Source of the DNA: Mycobacterium sp. 1554424.7
Lineage (GTDB): Bacteria; Actinomycetota; Actinomycetes; Mycobacteriales; Mycobacteriaceae
Assembly: GCF_001665295.1 (NCBI RefSeq)
Contig: NZ_LZSE01000130.1
Coordinates: 1-64,000, forward strand
Length of the DNA: 64,000 nucleotides
Reading direction: 5' to 3'
Shown here: piece by piece, positions 38,244 through 51,954 of the stretch
How the letters are laid out: each line of letters starts with the position of its first letter
Position numbering within the stretch: the stretch's first letter is position 1
Position numbers and translations under genes: made by a program
Notes under the pieces: model-generated
The model's database searches: none
Told to the model about the DNA's origin: nothing
What the model saw: only the letters and a program-made list of their open reading frames with translations

Positions 38244-38580
38244 TCTCCCGTTGCTGCGGCGCGGGGCGCCCCGCTTGTCTGGGGCGGGCGCCTGCGAAGC
38301 TCGCCCGGCATTCGTGTCGATCCGGTATCGGATCCCATCCTCCCCGATGCCAGGGTCCGCATCGGGCCAGCCGGGTCGCGGACAGCCAGCTCCCCCGGAT
38401 CAACCCGTACTCGGTGAGGGCGTCGACGGCGTACTGGCTACAGGTCGGTACGAAGCGGCACGTCGCCGGGCGGAGCGGCGACACCATGTGCCGGTAGAGC
38501 TGGATCACGAAGATCAGACCGCGCGCCGTGGCCCGGCCCGCCCCGCCGACCATCGCGCGTACCCCCGGCGGCCGGCTCAC
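38224..38580 (-). CDS. yidD: Membrane protein insertion efficiency factor YidD
   Basis: A 118-residue protein with the family core [30 protein letters not shown] and [15 protein letters not shown], with the three conserved Cys. It is a small inner-membrane-associated helper of YidC. The GTG start shares GTGA with the rnpA stop, and its 3' end overlaps the yidC start by up to 20 bp. Confidence 0.95.
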   Translation of the reverse strand: MSRPPGVRAMVGGAGRATARGLIFVIQLYRHMVSPLRPATCRFVPTCSQYAVDALTEYGLIRGSWLSATRLARCGPWHRGGWDPIPDRHECRASFAGARPRQAGRPAPQQRESESFVV

Positions 38581-38933
38581 CGGTCTGTTCCCGCCGCCTC
38601 GAAGGCGCGCCGAAGGCCGCGTCGCAGCTGCTGCTCAAGGCGCGCGGACGACGCCTGCCGGCTGCTTGGCAGCGCCCGGATCACCACCTGATCGGATCGG
38701 TGAAGGTCGTCCAGCATGGTCCGGGCGACGTGGCGCAGCCGACGCGCGACGCGATGGCGCTCGACGGCCGATCCCACGGGTTTGGCGATGATCAAACCCA
38801 CAAGGGGACCGGTGACGTCCCCGGGATCCCGTCGGACGTGCACGACCAGATCGGGCTGCGCCGAGCGCACCCCGTACCTCACCGCGGCGTCAAACTCCGT
38901 TGACCGCCTCATGCGGTTGCGTGCGGAAAGCAC
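38577..38933 (-). CDS. rnpA: Ribonuclease P protein component
   Basis: A 118-residue basic protein that assists RNase P RNA in 5'-processing of tRNA. The signature is [19 protein letters not shown], with GLIIAKPVG before it and the C-terminal [21 protein letters not shown] at 38933 matches the family start (VLSARNRM); a TTG at 38939 is also possible. The start is only 22 bp after rpmH, as usual for this gene pair. Confidence 0.95.
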   Translation of the reverse strand: MLSARNRMRRSTEFDAAVRYGVRSAQPDLVVHVRRDPGDVTGPLVGLIIAKPVGSAVERHRVARRLRHVARTMLDDLHRSDQVVIRALPSSRQASSARLEQQLRRGLRRAFEAAGTDR

Positions 38934-38955
38934 CGCCAAAAACCTGGCGTTGCGA

Positions 38956-39099
38956 TCAGGCAGTTAACGCGCGACGGCCCTTGCGCCGCCGGCCGGAGAC
39001 GATCGCCCGACCGGCGCGGGTGCGCATCCGCAACCGGAAGCCGTGCACGCGGGCTCGGCGCCGGTTATTCGGCTGGAAGGTCCGCTTGCCCTTGGCCAC
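38956..39099 (-). CDS. rpmH: 50S ribosomal protein L34
   Basis: A 47-residue, highly basic protein that matches L34 throughout ([37 protein letters not shown]). The GTG at 39099 follows a GGAG ribosome site about 10 bp upstream. It is the first gene of the rpmH-rnpA-yidD-yidC-jag-rsmG-parA-parB series, divergent from dnaA as in most bacteria. The longer open frame extending upstream to 39543 is an artefact. Confidence 0.97.
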   Translation of the reverse strand: MAKGKRTFQPNNRRRARVHGFRLRMRTRAGRAIVSGRRRKGRRALTA

Positions 39100-39244
39100 G
39101 GCGTTCTCCTCGTAATTCGAACCTTCCGGCCGCTCGCGCCATTCGCCCGCGGGTCGATCGGAGGTGGGTCTTGCTACTGGCCGGCGCGGTCCCCGGTCTT
39201 GATCTGGGTCGCAGCCGTATCGCCGACTTTCGGGCGACTGTTTG

Positions 39245-39273
39245 AGGGTACTGACGTGCCTTCGCTGGGTCAA
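39245..39273 (-). promoter_or_regulatory. rpmH promoter (-35 TTGACC, 17-bp spacer, -10 TACCCT)
   Basis: On the minus strand TTGACC (39268-39273) and TACCCT (39245-39250) are separated by exactly 17 bp, near the SigA consensus at both elements. Predicted transcription starts near 39238, giving an rpmH leader of about 140 nt. Confidence 0.7.
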
Positions 39274-39591
39274 ACTTGGTCTGCCGCAACGCACCAAACT
39301 CACACATCCGCGAAAACCGAAGTTCTCGGCGCCCGCGGTGCGGCACCATAGAAGTTCGGGCGACGAGCAGGCCCCAGAAGACCCTAGAGAAGCCGATTGG
39401 AATGCAACAGAACTGTTGGCAGCCGAACGGAAAACTGTTAACTTCGGGCAATGCCGTTTCAGAGTGGAACGGCGCTCGACGACAAAGCGAGGATGGCGGA
39501 TCGAGTAGCTGTCTAGGCGACCGGCCGGGGTTGCCATCAGCACGGAGATCGCGGGCCGTCGCCGGTAGGCTGCGGCTCGTCTACGATCATC

Positions 39592-39623
39592 CTGTCCACA
39601 CCTGTGGATAACTATGTGGACAG
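39592..39623 (+). promoter_or_regulatory. DnaA-box cluster upstream of dnaA
   Basis: Three 9-mers lie within 32 bp: CTGTCCACA (39592-39600), TTATCCACA on the minus strand (39603-39611, perfect E. coli-type box), and CTGTCCACA on the minus strand (39615-39623). The outer two form an inverted pair around the perfect box. They lie 67-98 bp before the dnaA start and fit DnaA autoregulation. Confidence 0.8.
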
Positions 39624-39689
39624 CTGCTTCGTCGTTAAGCGTGGTTGCCCCTCGACCCGGGATCTGCGAGAGCCAGGGAGATTACGTCG

Positions 39690-41246
39690 TTGACCGATGA
39701 CCCCGGTTCAGGATTCACAACAGTTTGGAACGCGGTCGTCTCCGAGCTCAACGGCGAGTCCGCCTCGGACGGCCTGGCCACCAATCGCACGGCACTTGCC
39801 ACCCCGCTGACCCCCCAGCAAAGGGCGTGGCTCAATCTCGTTCGGCCGCTGACAATCGTCGAGGGGTTTGCTCTGTTATCGGTGCCGAGCAGCTTCGTGC
39901 AAAACGAGATCGAACGGCACCTCCGCGCCCCGATCACCGACGCGCTCAGCCGCCGGCTCGGCCAACAGATCCAACTCGGCGTCCGCATCGCCCCACCCCC
40001 CGAGGATTCCGACGCGAGTGCGTTCACCAACGGCGACGCCTTCCCACCCGTCTCGGAAACTTCGGTCGTCGACCAGGCCGACGACGCCGACCTGGACACG
40101 TCGATCGACGCCGACGACGGCGACGAGAACGGCGAGGTGCCGGGCGGGGCGGAACAAAGCTGGCCCAACTACTTCACCGAACGCCCACACGCCACCGACC
40201 CGGCGGTCGCCGGCGGAACGAGCTTGAACCGGCGCTACACCTTCGACACGTTCGTCATCGGCGCGTCCAACCGCTTCGCGCACGCCGCGGCCCTGGCCAT
40301 CGCCGAAGCCCCGGCCCGGGCTTACAACCCGCTCTTCATCTGGGGCGAGTCCGGCCTCGGCAAGACCCACCTGCTGCACGCCGCCGGCAATTACGCCCAG
40401 CGTCTGTTTCCCGGCATGCGGGTGAAGTACGTCTCGACCGAGGAATTCACCAACGACTTCATCAACTCGCTGCGCGACGACCGCAAGGTCGCGTTCAAAC
40501 GCAGCTACCGCGACGTCGACGTCCTCCTGGTCGACGACATCCAGTTCATCGAGGGCAAAGAAGGTATCCAGGAGGAGTTCTTCCACACCTTCAACACCCT
40601 GCATAACGCCAACAAGCAGATCGTCATCTCCTCCGACCGGCCGCCGAAGCAACTCGCCACGCTGGAAGACCGGCTGCGGACGCGGTTCGAGTGGGGCCTG
40701 ATCACCGATGTGCAGCCCCCCGAGCTGGAGACCCGCATCGCCATTCTGCGCAAGAAGGCCCAGATGGAACGGCTAGCGGTGCCGGACGACGTTCTCGAAC
40801 TCATCGCGAGCAGCATCGAACGCAACATCCGCGAACTCGAGGGTGCGCTCATCCGGGTGACCGCGTTCGCGTCGCTGAACAAGACGCCCATCGACAAGGC
40901 GCTGGCCGAGATCGTGCTTCGGGACCTCATCGCCGACGCGAGCACCATGCAGATCAGCGCGGCCACCATCATGGCCGCCACCGCCGAGTACTTCGACACC
41001 ACCGTTGAGGAACTACGCGGGCCGGGCAAAACGCGTGCGCTGGCGCAGTCACGCCAGATCGCGATGTACCTATGCCGGGAGCTGACCGACCTGTCGCTGC
41101 CCAAGATCGGCCAGGCATTCGGCCGCGATCACACCACGGTCATGTACGCGCAGCGAAAGATCTTGTCCGAGATGGCCGAGCGCCGTGAAGTCTTCGACCA
41201 CGTCAAGGAGCTCACCACCCGCATCCGGCAGCGGTCCAAGCGCTGA
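39690..41246 (+). CDS. dnaA: Chromosomal replication initiator DnaA
   Basis: A 518-residue initiator. Domain I is at residues 1-100 ([46 protein letters not shown]), and an acidic linker follows. The AAA+ core has Walker [12 protein letters not shown] and Walker [11 protein letters not shown]. Domain IV carries the DnaA-box signature [20 protein letters not shown]. The start is TTG at 39690 after AGGGAG, matching the [12 protein letters not shown] start of the M. tuberculosis protein. The linker sequence is the main part that differs from M. tuberculosis. Confidence 0.98.
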   Translation: MTDDPGSGFTTVWNAVVSELNGESASDGLATNRTALATPLTPQQRAWLNLVRPLTIVEGFALLSVPSSFVQNEIERHLRAPITDALSRRLGQQIQLGVRIAPPPEDSDASAFTNGDAFPPVSETSVVDQADDADLDTSIDADDGDENGEVPGGAEQSWPNYFTERPHATDPAVAGGTSLNRRYTFDTFVIGASNRFAHAAALAIAEAPARAYNPLFIWGESGLGKTHLLHAAGNYAQRLFPGMRVKYVSTEEFTNDFINSLRDDRKVAFKRSYRDVDVLLVDDIQFIEGKEGIQEEFFHTFNTLHNANKQIVISSDRPPKQLATLEDRLRTRFEWGLITDVQPPELETRIAILRKKAQMERLAVPDDVLELIASSIERNIRELEGALIRVTAFASLNKTPIDKALAEIVLRDLIADASTMQISAATIMAATAEYFDTTVEELRGPGKTRALAQSRQIAMYLCRELTDLSLPKIGQAFGRDHTTVMYAQRKILSEMAERREVFDHVKELTTRIRQRSKR

Positions 41247-41737
41247 TCCCGGCGGCTGAAGACAAGTCGACCGAACTTTTTTTCAAAAAACTTCCCACCC
41301 CCCTGTCACACCAGTCACAGCTGGCTGTTGTGTGCAGCGCTGTGCACAAACCGGCCAAAGACCGGTGCAATAATGGGGTCTCCGTCCACATCCGCCGTCC
41401 ATCCCCATCGGCCCAACAAGCCATGCGCCGTTGTCCACCGTGTCATCCACAACCCGGCCGCTCCCCTAGCTGCACGAAAGCCCGGCTGTCCCCAGAATGC
41501 ACAGCCCTTAATACTGTTACTGAGATCTTTCCGTTGATTGTTCTTTGAAGAACGGCGTTGGGGAACACGCGTTACTGCGGCGCGCCGCGACCCACGTTGA
41601 CCCGCGTTGTCGGCCTCTGCGACTAGCTTTCAAGATGGGCGCAGACGATCTACGGTTGTGGTTCGACTGCTAGCGACGGGCGGCTAGCCACCGTGGTTTT
41701 TGAAGGTTTTTGGACACTCGGCAGGTAAAGGGAAGCT
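41247..41737. other. oriC: oriC: dnaA-dnaN intergenic region with DnaA boxes and AT-rich segment
   Basis: This 491-bp gap is where mycobacterial oriC lies. Degenerate DnaA boxes visible include CTGTCACAC (41303-41311), TGTGCACAA (41341-41349, minus), CCGTCCACA (41382-41390), TTGTCCACC (41431-41439), TCATCCACA (41443-41451) and CTGTCCCCA (41486-41494). An A+T-rich stretch at about 41508-41551 (TTAATACTGTTACTGAGATC...) is the likely unwinding element. A T7/A6 tract lies just after dnaA (41277-41290). No gene is present. A GC-rich half follows up to dnaN, whose ribosome site is AAAGGGAAG. Confidence 0.9.
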
Positions 41738-42937
41738 ATGGACGCCGCGACGACAACAGCTGGCCTCACCGACTTGAAGTTTCGTCTGGTGCGAGAGTCC
41801 TTCGCCGATGCGGTGTCGTGGGTTGCGAAGAACCTGCCGACCCGGCCCGCTGTGCCGGTGTTGTCCGGGGTGCTGTTGTCCGGCACGGATGACGGCCTGA
41901 CGATCTCCGGGTTCGACTACGAGGTGTCCGCCGAAGCTCAGGTCGCGGCCGAAATCGCTTCTCCGGGAAGCGTTTTGGTATCCGGAAGGTTGTTGTCGGA
42001 CATCACCCGGGCGTTGCCGAACAAGCCGGTCGACTTCTATGTGGACGGCAATCGCGTCGCGTTGACCTGCGGAAGCGCCAGGTTTTCGTTGCCCACGATG
42101 CCCGTTGAGGATTACCCGACGCTGCCCACGTTGCCCGAGGACACGGGCACCTTGCCGGCGGACTTGTTCGCCGAGGCGATCGGCCAGGTCGCCGTCGCAG
42201 CGGGTCGTGACGACACGCTGCCCATGCTGACCGGGATCCGGGTTGAGATTTCCGGCGACAAGGTGGTTTTGGCCGCTACCGACAGATTCCGGCTGGCGGT
42301 TCGCGAGTTGACGTGGACGGCGTTGTCGCCCGACATCGAGGCCGCGGTGCTGGTGCCCGCGAAGACGTTGTCCGAGGCGGCCAAGGCCGGCGCCGACGAT
42401 TCCGAGGTTCGCTTGTCGCTGGGCGCGGGCGCCGGAGTCGGAAAAGACGGGTTGCTGGGCATCAGCGGTAACGGCAAGCGCAGCACCACCCGGCTGCTGG
42501 ACGCGGAGTTCCCGAAGTTTCGTCAGCTGTTGCCGGCCGAGCACACGGCGGTCGCCACCATCAATGTGGCCGAGCTGACCGAGGCCATCAAGCTGGTCGC
42601 GTTGGTGGCCGACCGTGGTGCGCAGGTGCGGATGGAATTCGCCGACGGGACGCTGCGGCTGTCGGCCGGCGCCGACGACGTGGGTCGGGCCGAAGAAGAC
42701 CTGCAGGTCGATTTCGTCGGCGAACCGTTGACGATTGCGTTCAACCCGACGTATTTGACCGACGGACTCGCGTCGGTGCATTCGGAGCGGGTGTCGTTCG
42801 GTTTCACGACGCCCGGCAAGCCCGCGCTGCTGCGCCCTGCGTCCGAGGGTGACAGCTCCCCCACCGGTACCGGGCCCTTCGCCGCGTTGCCGACGGACTA
42901 CGTGTACCTGCTGATGCCAGTCCGGCTGCCCGGATAG
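41738..42937 (+). CDS. dnaN: DNA polymerase III beta sliding clamp
   Basis: A 399-residue three-domain sliding clamp (M. tuberculosis 402 aa as recalled). Recognisable blocks are [52 protein letters not shown] and the C-terminal [12 protein letters not shown], the typical clamp ending. It rings DNA and tethers polymerase and other partners. recF starts immediately after its stop codon. Confidence 0.98.
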   Translation: MDAATTTAGLTDLKFRLVRESFADAVSWVAKNLPTRPAVPVLSGVLLSGTDDGLTISGFDYEVSAEAQVAAEIASPGSVLVSGRLLSDITRALPNKPVDFYVDGNRVALTCGSARFSLPTMPVEDYPTLPTLPEDTGTLPADLFAEAIGQVAVAAGRDDTLPMLTGIRVEISGDKVVLAATDRFRLAVRELTWTALSPDIEAAVLVPAKTLSEAAKAGADDSEVRLSLGAGAGVGKDGLLGISGNGKRSTTRLLDAEFPKFRQLLPAEHTAVATINVAELTEAIKLVALVADRGAQVRMEFADGTLRLSAGADDVGRAEEDLQVDFVGEPLTIAFNPTYLTDGLASVHSERVSFGFTTPGKPALLRPASEGDSSPTGTGPFAALPTDYVYLLMPVRLPG

Positions 42938-44080
42938 GTGTACGTCCGGCATTTAGGTCTGCATGATTTCAGATCCTGGGCACACGCAGACCTCGAATTG
43001 CAGGCGGGCCGGACGGTGTTCGTCGGCCCCAACGGGTTCGGGAAGACGAATCTGGTTGAGGCCCTGTGGTATTCGACCACACTGAGTTCGCACCGAGTCG
43101 GAACCGACGCGCCGTTGATCCGGGCGGGGGCGGACCGCGCGGTGGTCTCGACGATCGTCGTCAACGACGGCCGGGAATGCGCGATCGACTTGGAGATCGC
43201 CGCGGGGCGCGCGAACAAGGCGCGGTTGAATCGCTCGCCGGTGCGCAGCACCCGGGAGGTGGTCGGCGTATTGCGCGCGGTGCTCTTCGCGCCGGAAGAT
43301 CTGGCCTTGGTGCGCGGCGACCCCGCGGACCGGCGGCGTTACCTCGATGACCTGGCGACGGTGCGCCGCCCGGCGGTTGCCGGCGTGCGCGCCGACTACG
43401 ACAAGGTCTTGCGGCAACGGACCGCGCTGTTGAAGTCCCTTTCCGGCGCCCGGTTTCGCGGCGATCGCGGTGCCTTGGACACCCTCGACGTGTGGGACAG
43501 TCGGCTGGCCGAGCACGGCGCCCAATTGATGGCCGCCCGCATCGATTTGGTCAACGAGCTGGCACCCGAGGTGGAAAAGGCTTACCAGCTACTGGCGCCG
43601 GGATCGCGCGCCGCCTCGATCGCTTACCGCGCCAGCCTCGATGCTTCGGACATCAGCGACCGTGAATTTCTGGAGGCCGCCTTGTTGGCCGCGCTGTCGG
43701 CACGGCGTGACGCCGAATTGGAGCGGGGCATGTGTTTGGTCGGCCCGCACCGCGACGACCTCGAGCTGCGGCTCGGCGATCAACCCGCCAAAGGCTTTGC
43801 CAGCCATGGGGAGTCGTGGTCGTTCGCGGTCGCGCTGCGGTTGGCGGCGTATGAGTTGTTGAGGGCGGACGGCGGTGAGCCCGTGTTGTTGCTCGACGAC
43901 GTGTTCGCCGAACTCGACGCCACCCGTCGCCGCGCGTTGGCGACGGTGGCGGAATCGGCCGAACAGGTTTTGGTGACCGCGGCGGTGCTGGAAGACATTC
44001 CGGCGGACTGGGATGCTAGGCGGGTGCACATCGATCTGCGCGACGACGACGCGGGCCGGGTGTCAGAGGTGCGGTCATGA
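42938..44080 (+). CDS. recF: DNA replication/repair protein RecF
   Basis: A 380-residue SMC-like ATPase that helps load RecA at gaps. Walker A is [15 protein letters not shown] (about residues 29-43), the signature motif region is [18 protein letters not shown], and Walker B is [13 protein letters not shown]. The start is GTG directly after the dnaN stop ([14 protein letters not shown]), giving tight co-translation. It overlaps the next gene by ATGA. Confidence 0.97.
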   Translation: MYVRHLGLHDFRSWAHADLELQAGRTVFVGPNGFGKTNLVEALWYSTTLSSHRVGTDAPLIRAGADRAVVSTIVVNDGRECAIDLEIAAGRANKARLNRSPVRSTREVVGVLRAVLFAPEDLALVRGDPADRRRYLDDLATVRRPAVAGVRADYDKVLRQRTALLKSLSGARFRGDRGALDTLDVWDSRLAEHGAQLMAARIDLVNELAPEVEKAYQLLAPGSRAASIAYRASLDASDISDREFLEAALLAALSARRDAELERGMCLVGPHRDDLELRLGDQPAKGFASHGESWSFAVALRLAAYELLRADGGEPVLLLDDVFAELDATRRRALATVAESAEQVLVTAAVLEDIPADWDARRVHIDLRDDDAGRVSEVRS

Positions 44081-44634
44081 CCGACGCCGACGACACAAAG
44101 GACGACGTGGAGCGGCTGGGCGGGTTGACCGGTATCGACCTGGTGCGCCGGACGCTCGAGGAGGCCCGCGCGGCGGCCCGCGCCCAGGGTAAGGACGCCG
44201 GGCGCGGGCGGGCGATCCCGTCGGTGCCGCGCCGCGTGGCCGGTCAGCGCCGGAGCTGGTCGGGGCCGGGGCCCGACGTTCGCGATCCACAGCCGCTGGG
44301 CCGCCTGGCGCGCGACCTCGCGAAAAAACGCGGCTGGACCGCGCACGTCGCCGAAGGCACGGTGCTGGGCCACTGGTCGTCGGTGGTGGGACATCAGATC
44401 GCCGACCACGCCACCCCGACCGCACTCAACGACGGCGTGCTCAGCGTGACGGCGGAATCGACGGCGTGGGCCACCCAATTGCGGATGATCCAGGCGCAAC
44501 TGTTGGCCAAGATCGCTGCGGCGGTTGGCAACGGTGTGGTGACGTCGCTGAAGATCACCGGCCCGACCGCGCCGTCGTGGCGCAAGGGGCCCCGCCATAT
44601 CGCCGGCCGGGGGCCGCGGGACACCTACGGCTGA
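44077..44634 (+). CDS. dciA: DciA-type replicative helicase operator (DUF721, Rv0004-like)
   Basis: A 185-residue protein. The N-terminal half is charged and disordered (Arg/Ala/Gly-rich). The C-terminal part is the DUF721/DciA KH-like domain ([39 protein letters not shown]). DciA is the ancestral loader or operator of the DnaB helicase in bacteria lacking DnaC, which fits its place between recF and gyrB next to oriC. Confidence 0.9.
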   Translation: MTDADDTKDDVERLGGLTGIDLVRRTLEEARAAARAQGKDAGRGRAIPSVPRRVAGQRRSWSGPGPDVRDPQPLGRLARDLAKKRGWTAHVAEGTVLGHWSSVVGHQIADHATPTALNDGVLSVTAESTAWATQLRMIQAQLLAKIAAAVGNGVVTSLKITGPTAPSWRKGPRHIAGRGPRDTYG

Positions 44635-44679
44635 GGTTTTCAGGCACCGAAAGGATCCCCAGTCGAGCCGTTATCAACA

Positions 44680-44696
44680 GGCGGCTCAGAGCCGCC
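44680..44696 (+). terminator. Possible hairpin terminator after dciA
   Basis: GGCGGCT-CAG-AGCCGCC forms a perfect 7-bp GC stem with a 3-base loop, 45 bp after the dciA stop. It lacks a T-tract, as is common for proposed mycobacterial hairpin terminators, so termination is uncertain. Confidence 0.4.
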
Positions 44697-44817
44697 AGGA
44701 CGAAAGAGACCCCTATCAGGCACGTCGGGACGCGGCGCGAATAAAGAAATCGCCCGCACGGCGCAGTTAGCTAGGTAGAAACGCGCCCAGAAAATCGGTG
44801 CTAAGCCCCACTCACGG

Positions 44818-44823
44818 TAGAGT
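44818..44823 (+). promoter_or_regulatory. Putative gyrB promoter -10 box
   Basis: TAGAGT fits TANNNT and would start transcription near 44830, giving a leader of about 60 nt that carries the AAGGAGAG ribosome site of gyrB. No strong -35 is seen. Supercoiling-sensitive control of gyrBA is known in mycobacteria, but its element cannot be identified here. Confidence 0.45.
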
Positions 44824-44864
44824 GGTGGGGTGCGTCTGCTGCGGTGACCGGACCGCCCGCATGA

Positions 44865-46922
<2,058 letters not shown>

Positions 46923-46955
46923 TCCGCCCAGCGTTCAACTCATAACGAGGACTAG

Positions 46956-49472
<2,517 letters not shown>

Positions 49473-49507
49473 GCAGGTAACGATGCGGGCAAGCGGGGGT
49501 CCGCTCG

Positions 49508-49606
49508 AGTGCCCGGGCAACTAGACTCGGCCCGACGGGCGATGCGGACGAAGCAGCGGTCCTCGCAACTGGCCGGGATGGAGCCGGGCAATAGACTCGG
49601 GCCGAC
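49508..49606 (+). promoter_or_regulatory. Duplicated promoter-like element upstream of the Rv0007-like gene
   Basis: Two imperfect copies (49508-49536 and 49580-49606) share GCCCGGGCAACTAGACTCGG-like sequence. Each contains TAGACT, a good mycobacterial -10 hexamer (49522-49527 and 49592-49597), 70 bp apart. A third box, CATAAT, lies at 49611. They may form tandem promoters for the gene at 49664. Confidence 0.5.
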
Positions 49607-49663
49607 CAGACATAATGCGACTGCCACCGCAGGCGGCCAGCGCAGAAGATCTAAGGAGTCGGG

Positions 49664-50551
49664 GTGACCTCACCGAACGAGCCGGGCGCCCCCAGACAGG
49701 GCGACGGCCTTAATGGGGATGGCACCACCGAGCGTGGCGGTGTGCACCGCGCGGCGCCTGCGCAGACCGGCCGGGCACAGGATGCCGGAGATCCGTCCCG
49801 GCCGCGCGGCGCCGCCCGGGCGTCCGCCCCGGCGCATCGCGAACCGGAACCGCACGCCGAGCCGCGGCCGGCCGCCGCTCCCACCGGTGCGGATGCCCGG
49901 CTCAACCGTTTCATCTCCGGAGCGGCGGCACCCGGGGCCGGCGCGCCCGCGCGGGGGAAGCCGTACGAATTCGACCCGGCACCGCCGCCGCGCGCCGACG
50001 GCCCACCCGCCGAGGCCTACGCCAGCGAATTGCCCGATCTGTCCGGAGGGCTTCCGCGATCCCCGCAGCGCAAGCCCGCCCCGGAGCGCAGCGCGGAGAC
50101 GCCGAGCCCCTCGGTGTCGGCCAGGTCGACGACCGCCGACGCCAACGAAGGCCGCGAAAACCGAGTACAGGTTTCGCGGCGAACGCGCGGTCCCGTTCGG
50201 GCCAGCATGCAGATCCGCCGGATCGATCCGTGGAGCACGCTGAAGGTGTCGCTGCTGCTCTCGGTGGCGCTGTTCTTCGTCTGGATGATCGCGGTGGCGT
50301 TCCTGTACCTCGTGCTCGGCGGCATGGGCGTGTGGGCCAAGCTGAACAGCAACGTCGGCGACCTGCTTAACAACACCAGCGGCAGCAGCGGCGAATTGGT
50401 ATCCAGCGGCACGATCTTCGGCGGCGCGGTGCTGATCGGGTTGGTCAACATCGTCCTGCTGACCGCGATGGCCACCATCGCCGCGTTCGTCTACAACCTG
50501 GCCACCGATCTGATCGGCGGGATCGAAGTCACATTGGCTGATCGCGACTAG
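49664..50551 (+). CDS. Membrane protein with DUF3566 (Rv0007-like)
   Basis: A 295-residue protein. Residues 1-175 are Pro/Ala/Arg-rich and disordered. The C-terminal DUF3566 domain starts [23 protein letters not shown] and has two transmembrane helices ([17 protein letters not shown] and [25 protein letters not shown]). It regularly follows gyrA in actinobacteria; function unknown. GTG at 49664 follows GGAG. Confidence 0.9.
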   Translation: MTSPNEPGAPRQGDGLNGDGTTERGGVHRAAPAQTGRAQDAGDPSRPRGAARASAPAHREPEPHAEPRPAAAPTGADARLNRFISGAAAPGAGAPARGKPYEFDPAPPPRADGPPAEAYASELPDLSGGLPRSPQRKPAPERSAETPSPSVSARSTTADANEGRENRVQVSRRTRGPVRASMQIRRIDPWSTLKVSLLLSVALFFVWMIAVAFLYLVLGGMGVWAKLNSNVGDLLNNTSGSSGELVSSGTIFGGAVLIGLVNIVLLTAMATIAAFVYNLATDLIGGIEVTLADRD

Positions 50552-50566
50552 TGGGTTCACGCGGTT

Positions 50567-50596
50567 TTGGGGGTCGGGCGACGATTGCGGTAATCT
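50567..50596 (+). promoter_or_regulatory. Putative promoter for tRNA-Ile
   Basis: TTGGGG (50567-50572) and TAATCT (50591-50596), 18 bp apart, lie just before the tRNA-Ile gene at 50621. The -10 is good; the -35 is weak. Confidence 0.4.
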
Positions 50597-50620
50597 CGTC
50601 GCTCGGCCGTACGCGAGTGC

Positions 50621-50694
50621 GGGCCTGTAGCTCAGGCGGTTAGAGCGCTTCGCTGATAACGAAGAGGTCGGAGGTTCGAGTCCTCCCAGGCCCA
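50621..50694 (+). tRNA. ileT: tRNA-Ile (GAT anticodon)
   Basis: A complete 74-nt cloverleaf. The acceptor stem GGGCCTG pairs with CAGGCCC, with discriminator A. The anticodon stem CTTCG/CGAAG encloses loop CTGATAA with GAT at 50675-50677 by structure, read here as the loop at 50653-50659 (anticodon 50655-50657). The T-arm is GAGGTTCGAGTCCTC. The 3' CCA is not encoded. Confidence 0.97.
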
Positions 50695-50845
50695 CAACCA
50701 TGTGCCCGTCCAGACGTTGCGTGAGGCTTGCATTGCCACTGGCGCTGGTCGCTGTAGCGGCGGCGGTGGTGCGGGCACGACGCAGAGTCGAGGTCTGGCA
50801 CGTGGCCGTGGCTGATCCGCCGGATCAACCACCCAGCCACGATGA
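50695..50845. other. Spacer between tRNA-Ile and tRNA-Ala
   Basis: A 151-bp spacer with no visible gene. The tRNAs are probably co-transcribed and separated by processing. Confidence 0.5.
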
Positions 50846-50918
50846 GGGGCCTTAGCTCAGTTGGTAGAGCACCGCCTTTGCAAGGCGGGTGTCAGGGGTT
50901 CGATTCCCCTAGGCTCCA
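50846..50918 (+). tRNA. alaT: tRNA-Ala (TGC anticodon)
   Basis: A complete 73-nt cloverleaf. The acceptor stem GGGGCCT pairs with AGGCTCC and includes the G3:U70 pair that specifies alanine. The anticodon loop is TTTGCAA with TGC at 50879-50881. The T-arm is CAGGGGTTCGATTCCCCT. The 3' CCA is not encoded. Confidence 0.97.
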
Positions 50919-50989
50919 CAAGTCACGCGTCGCGTCGCTGTCCGCGATCACCCGGCCGCCGGCGGCGTTGACATCACGGGAAGACCCGC

Positions 50990-51208
50990 CTAGAGATCCG
51001 CACCTTCGGCCAAGTAGGTGACCCGGTACCACCGCCGAGGCGGCGTAACCCTCGTGTCGTAATCCTCGGTCGCAGCCACCGACTCCAAGCGGACATCCGT
51101 CAGATGCGGATTATCTACGCGGACATGGTCTTCGAGCGCCGCCTCCAGCGCGTCACCGGCGAGGGCGATATCCGCGAGCGCCCTGCCCTCGTACCTCGTC
51201 CAAGTCAC
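50990..51208 (-). CDS. Small hypothetical protein (72 aa)
   Basis: A 72-residue protein that I do not recognise (TWTRYEGRALADIALAG ... RVTPPRRWYRVTYLAEGADL). It contains a helical start and a strand-rich end. The GTG start has a weak GAGG about 12 bases upstream. Its stop lies 71 bp past tRNA-Ala on the opposite strand, and the TetR gene ends 12 bp before its start on the same strand, so the two may be co-transcribed. Composition is compatible with a real gene, but it is short. Confidence 0.5.
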   Translation of the reverse strand: MTWTRYEGRALADIALAGDALEAALEDHVRVDNPHLTDVRLESVAATEDYDTRVTPPRRWYRVTYLAEGADL

Positions 51209-51219
51209 GCGCTACATCC

Positions 51220-51777
51220 TCATCGCGAACCGAGGAAGCGTTCAACTAGGGCGCGTTCGGCGGCCGGGTCTTTGACGGGCCAACACCACAGCGCCAGGAA
51301 GACGCGGATCAGCCCCTGCGCCGCGAGCGGGTCGTCATTGTCCGGGCCGAGCATCTCGGCGGCCAAGGCGGTGACGGTCGGTGACCCGACGACCCATTCG
51401 CTGATGGGGTTCGCATGGATCGACTGCATGAGCTGGGCCAGCGGATCCGACCGCAGTCGTTCTAACGCGATGATCGTGGCCGTCACGACGCGCTCGGGGC
51501 CCCGAAGGTCCTTGATGGTTTCCCGGGTGGCGTCGACGATGCGCGCCGCTTGCATGGCGACGACGGCGTCGCGGATGGCCGTCTTGCCCCCGGCATGCCG
51601 GTAGATCGTTGCGGGCGAGCAGTGCACCTTCGCCGCCAAGGCTTCGATCGTGAAGCCCTCGTACCCCTTGCGCGAGATGAGGTCGGCCGCCGCGGCGAAG
51701 ATTCGTTCGGTGGCCTCGGTGCGGCGATCGCGTCCCACCAACCAGTCGTTGCGCGCCACCCACCCATGCTCCAACAC
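51220..51777 (-). CDS. TetR-family transcriptional regulator
   Basis: A 185-residue repressor-type protein. The helix-turn-helix is at about residues 25-65 (IFAAAADLISRKGYEGFTIEALAAKVHCSPATIYRHAGGKTAI), followed by a helical ligand-binding domain. It is divergent from the P450 gene, and the 177 bp between them contain palindromes at 51801-51833, so it probably controls itself and the P450. The ligand is unknown. GTG at 51777 is the longest start; a GTG six codons later is also possible. Confidence 0.88.
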   Translation of the reverse strand: MLEHGWVARNDWLVGRDRRTEATERIFAAAADLISRKGYEGFTIEALAAKVHCSPATIYRHAGGKTAIRDAVVAMQAARIVDATRETIKDLRGPERVVTATIIALERLRSDPLAQLMQSIHANPISEWVVGSPTVTALAAEMLGPDNDDPLAAQGLIRVFLALWCWPVKDPAAERALVERFLGSR

Positions 51778-51800
51778 ATCGCGGCCCTTAGAAACACTTC

Positions 51801-51836
51801 TCTCAGGTTGAGAAATTTCCAGGCAGATTTCTCAGG
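51801..51836. promoter_or_regulatory. Putative TetR operator (overlapping palindromes)
   Basis: TCTCAGGTTGAGA (51801-51813) is a 13-bp palindrome with a 3-base centre. GAGAAAT (51810-51816) and ATTTCTC (51827-51833) form a second inverted repeat. TCTCAGG occurs twice, 29 bp apart. They lie 24-60 bp upstream of the TetR start, between divergent genes, the expected place of an autoregulatory operator. Confidence 0.55.
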
Positions 51837-51954
51837 CTAATGCGCTGCTGGCAGGGGTGGGCCCCGTCAGCCACGATCGGCGCCGGGCGCAACCGCCCCT
51901 CAACATCGCGCTGGCCCGTTGACGCCGCAGGTCGTCGCATCGAGCCTTGAACGT

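Larger units (their letters stand above)
39100..39689. other. rpmH-dnaA intergenic region
   Basis: This 590-bp divergent region contains no credible gene. It holds the minus-strand rpmH promoter (39245-39273), an A+T-richer stretch around 39385-39460, TANNNT boxes before dnaA (TAGGCT near 39566, TACGAT near 39580), and a cluster of three DnaA boxes at 39592-39623. It is expected to serve rpmH and dnaA transcription and dnaA autoregulation. Confidence 0.75.

Noticed and set aside
38956-39543. 195-codon frame including L34
   Set aside because: Only the last 47 codons match L34; the rest covers the promoter region.
41277-41293. T7/A6 tract after dnaA as an intrinsic terminator
   Set aside because: No GC stem precedes the T run; it is equally likely to be an A+T-rich part of oriC.
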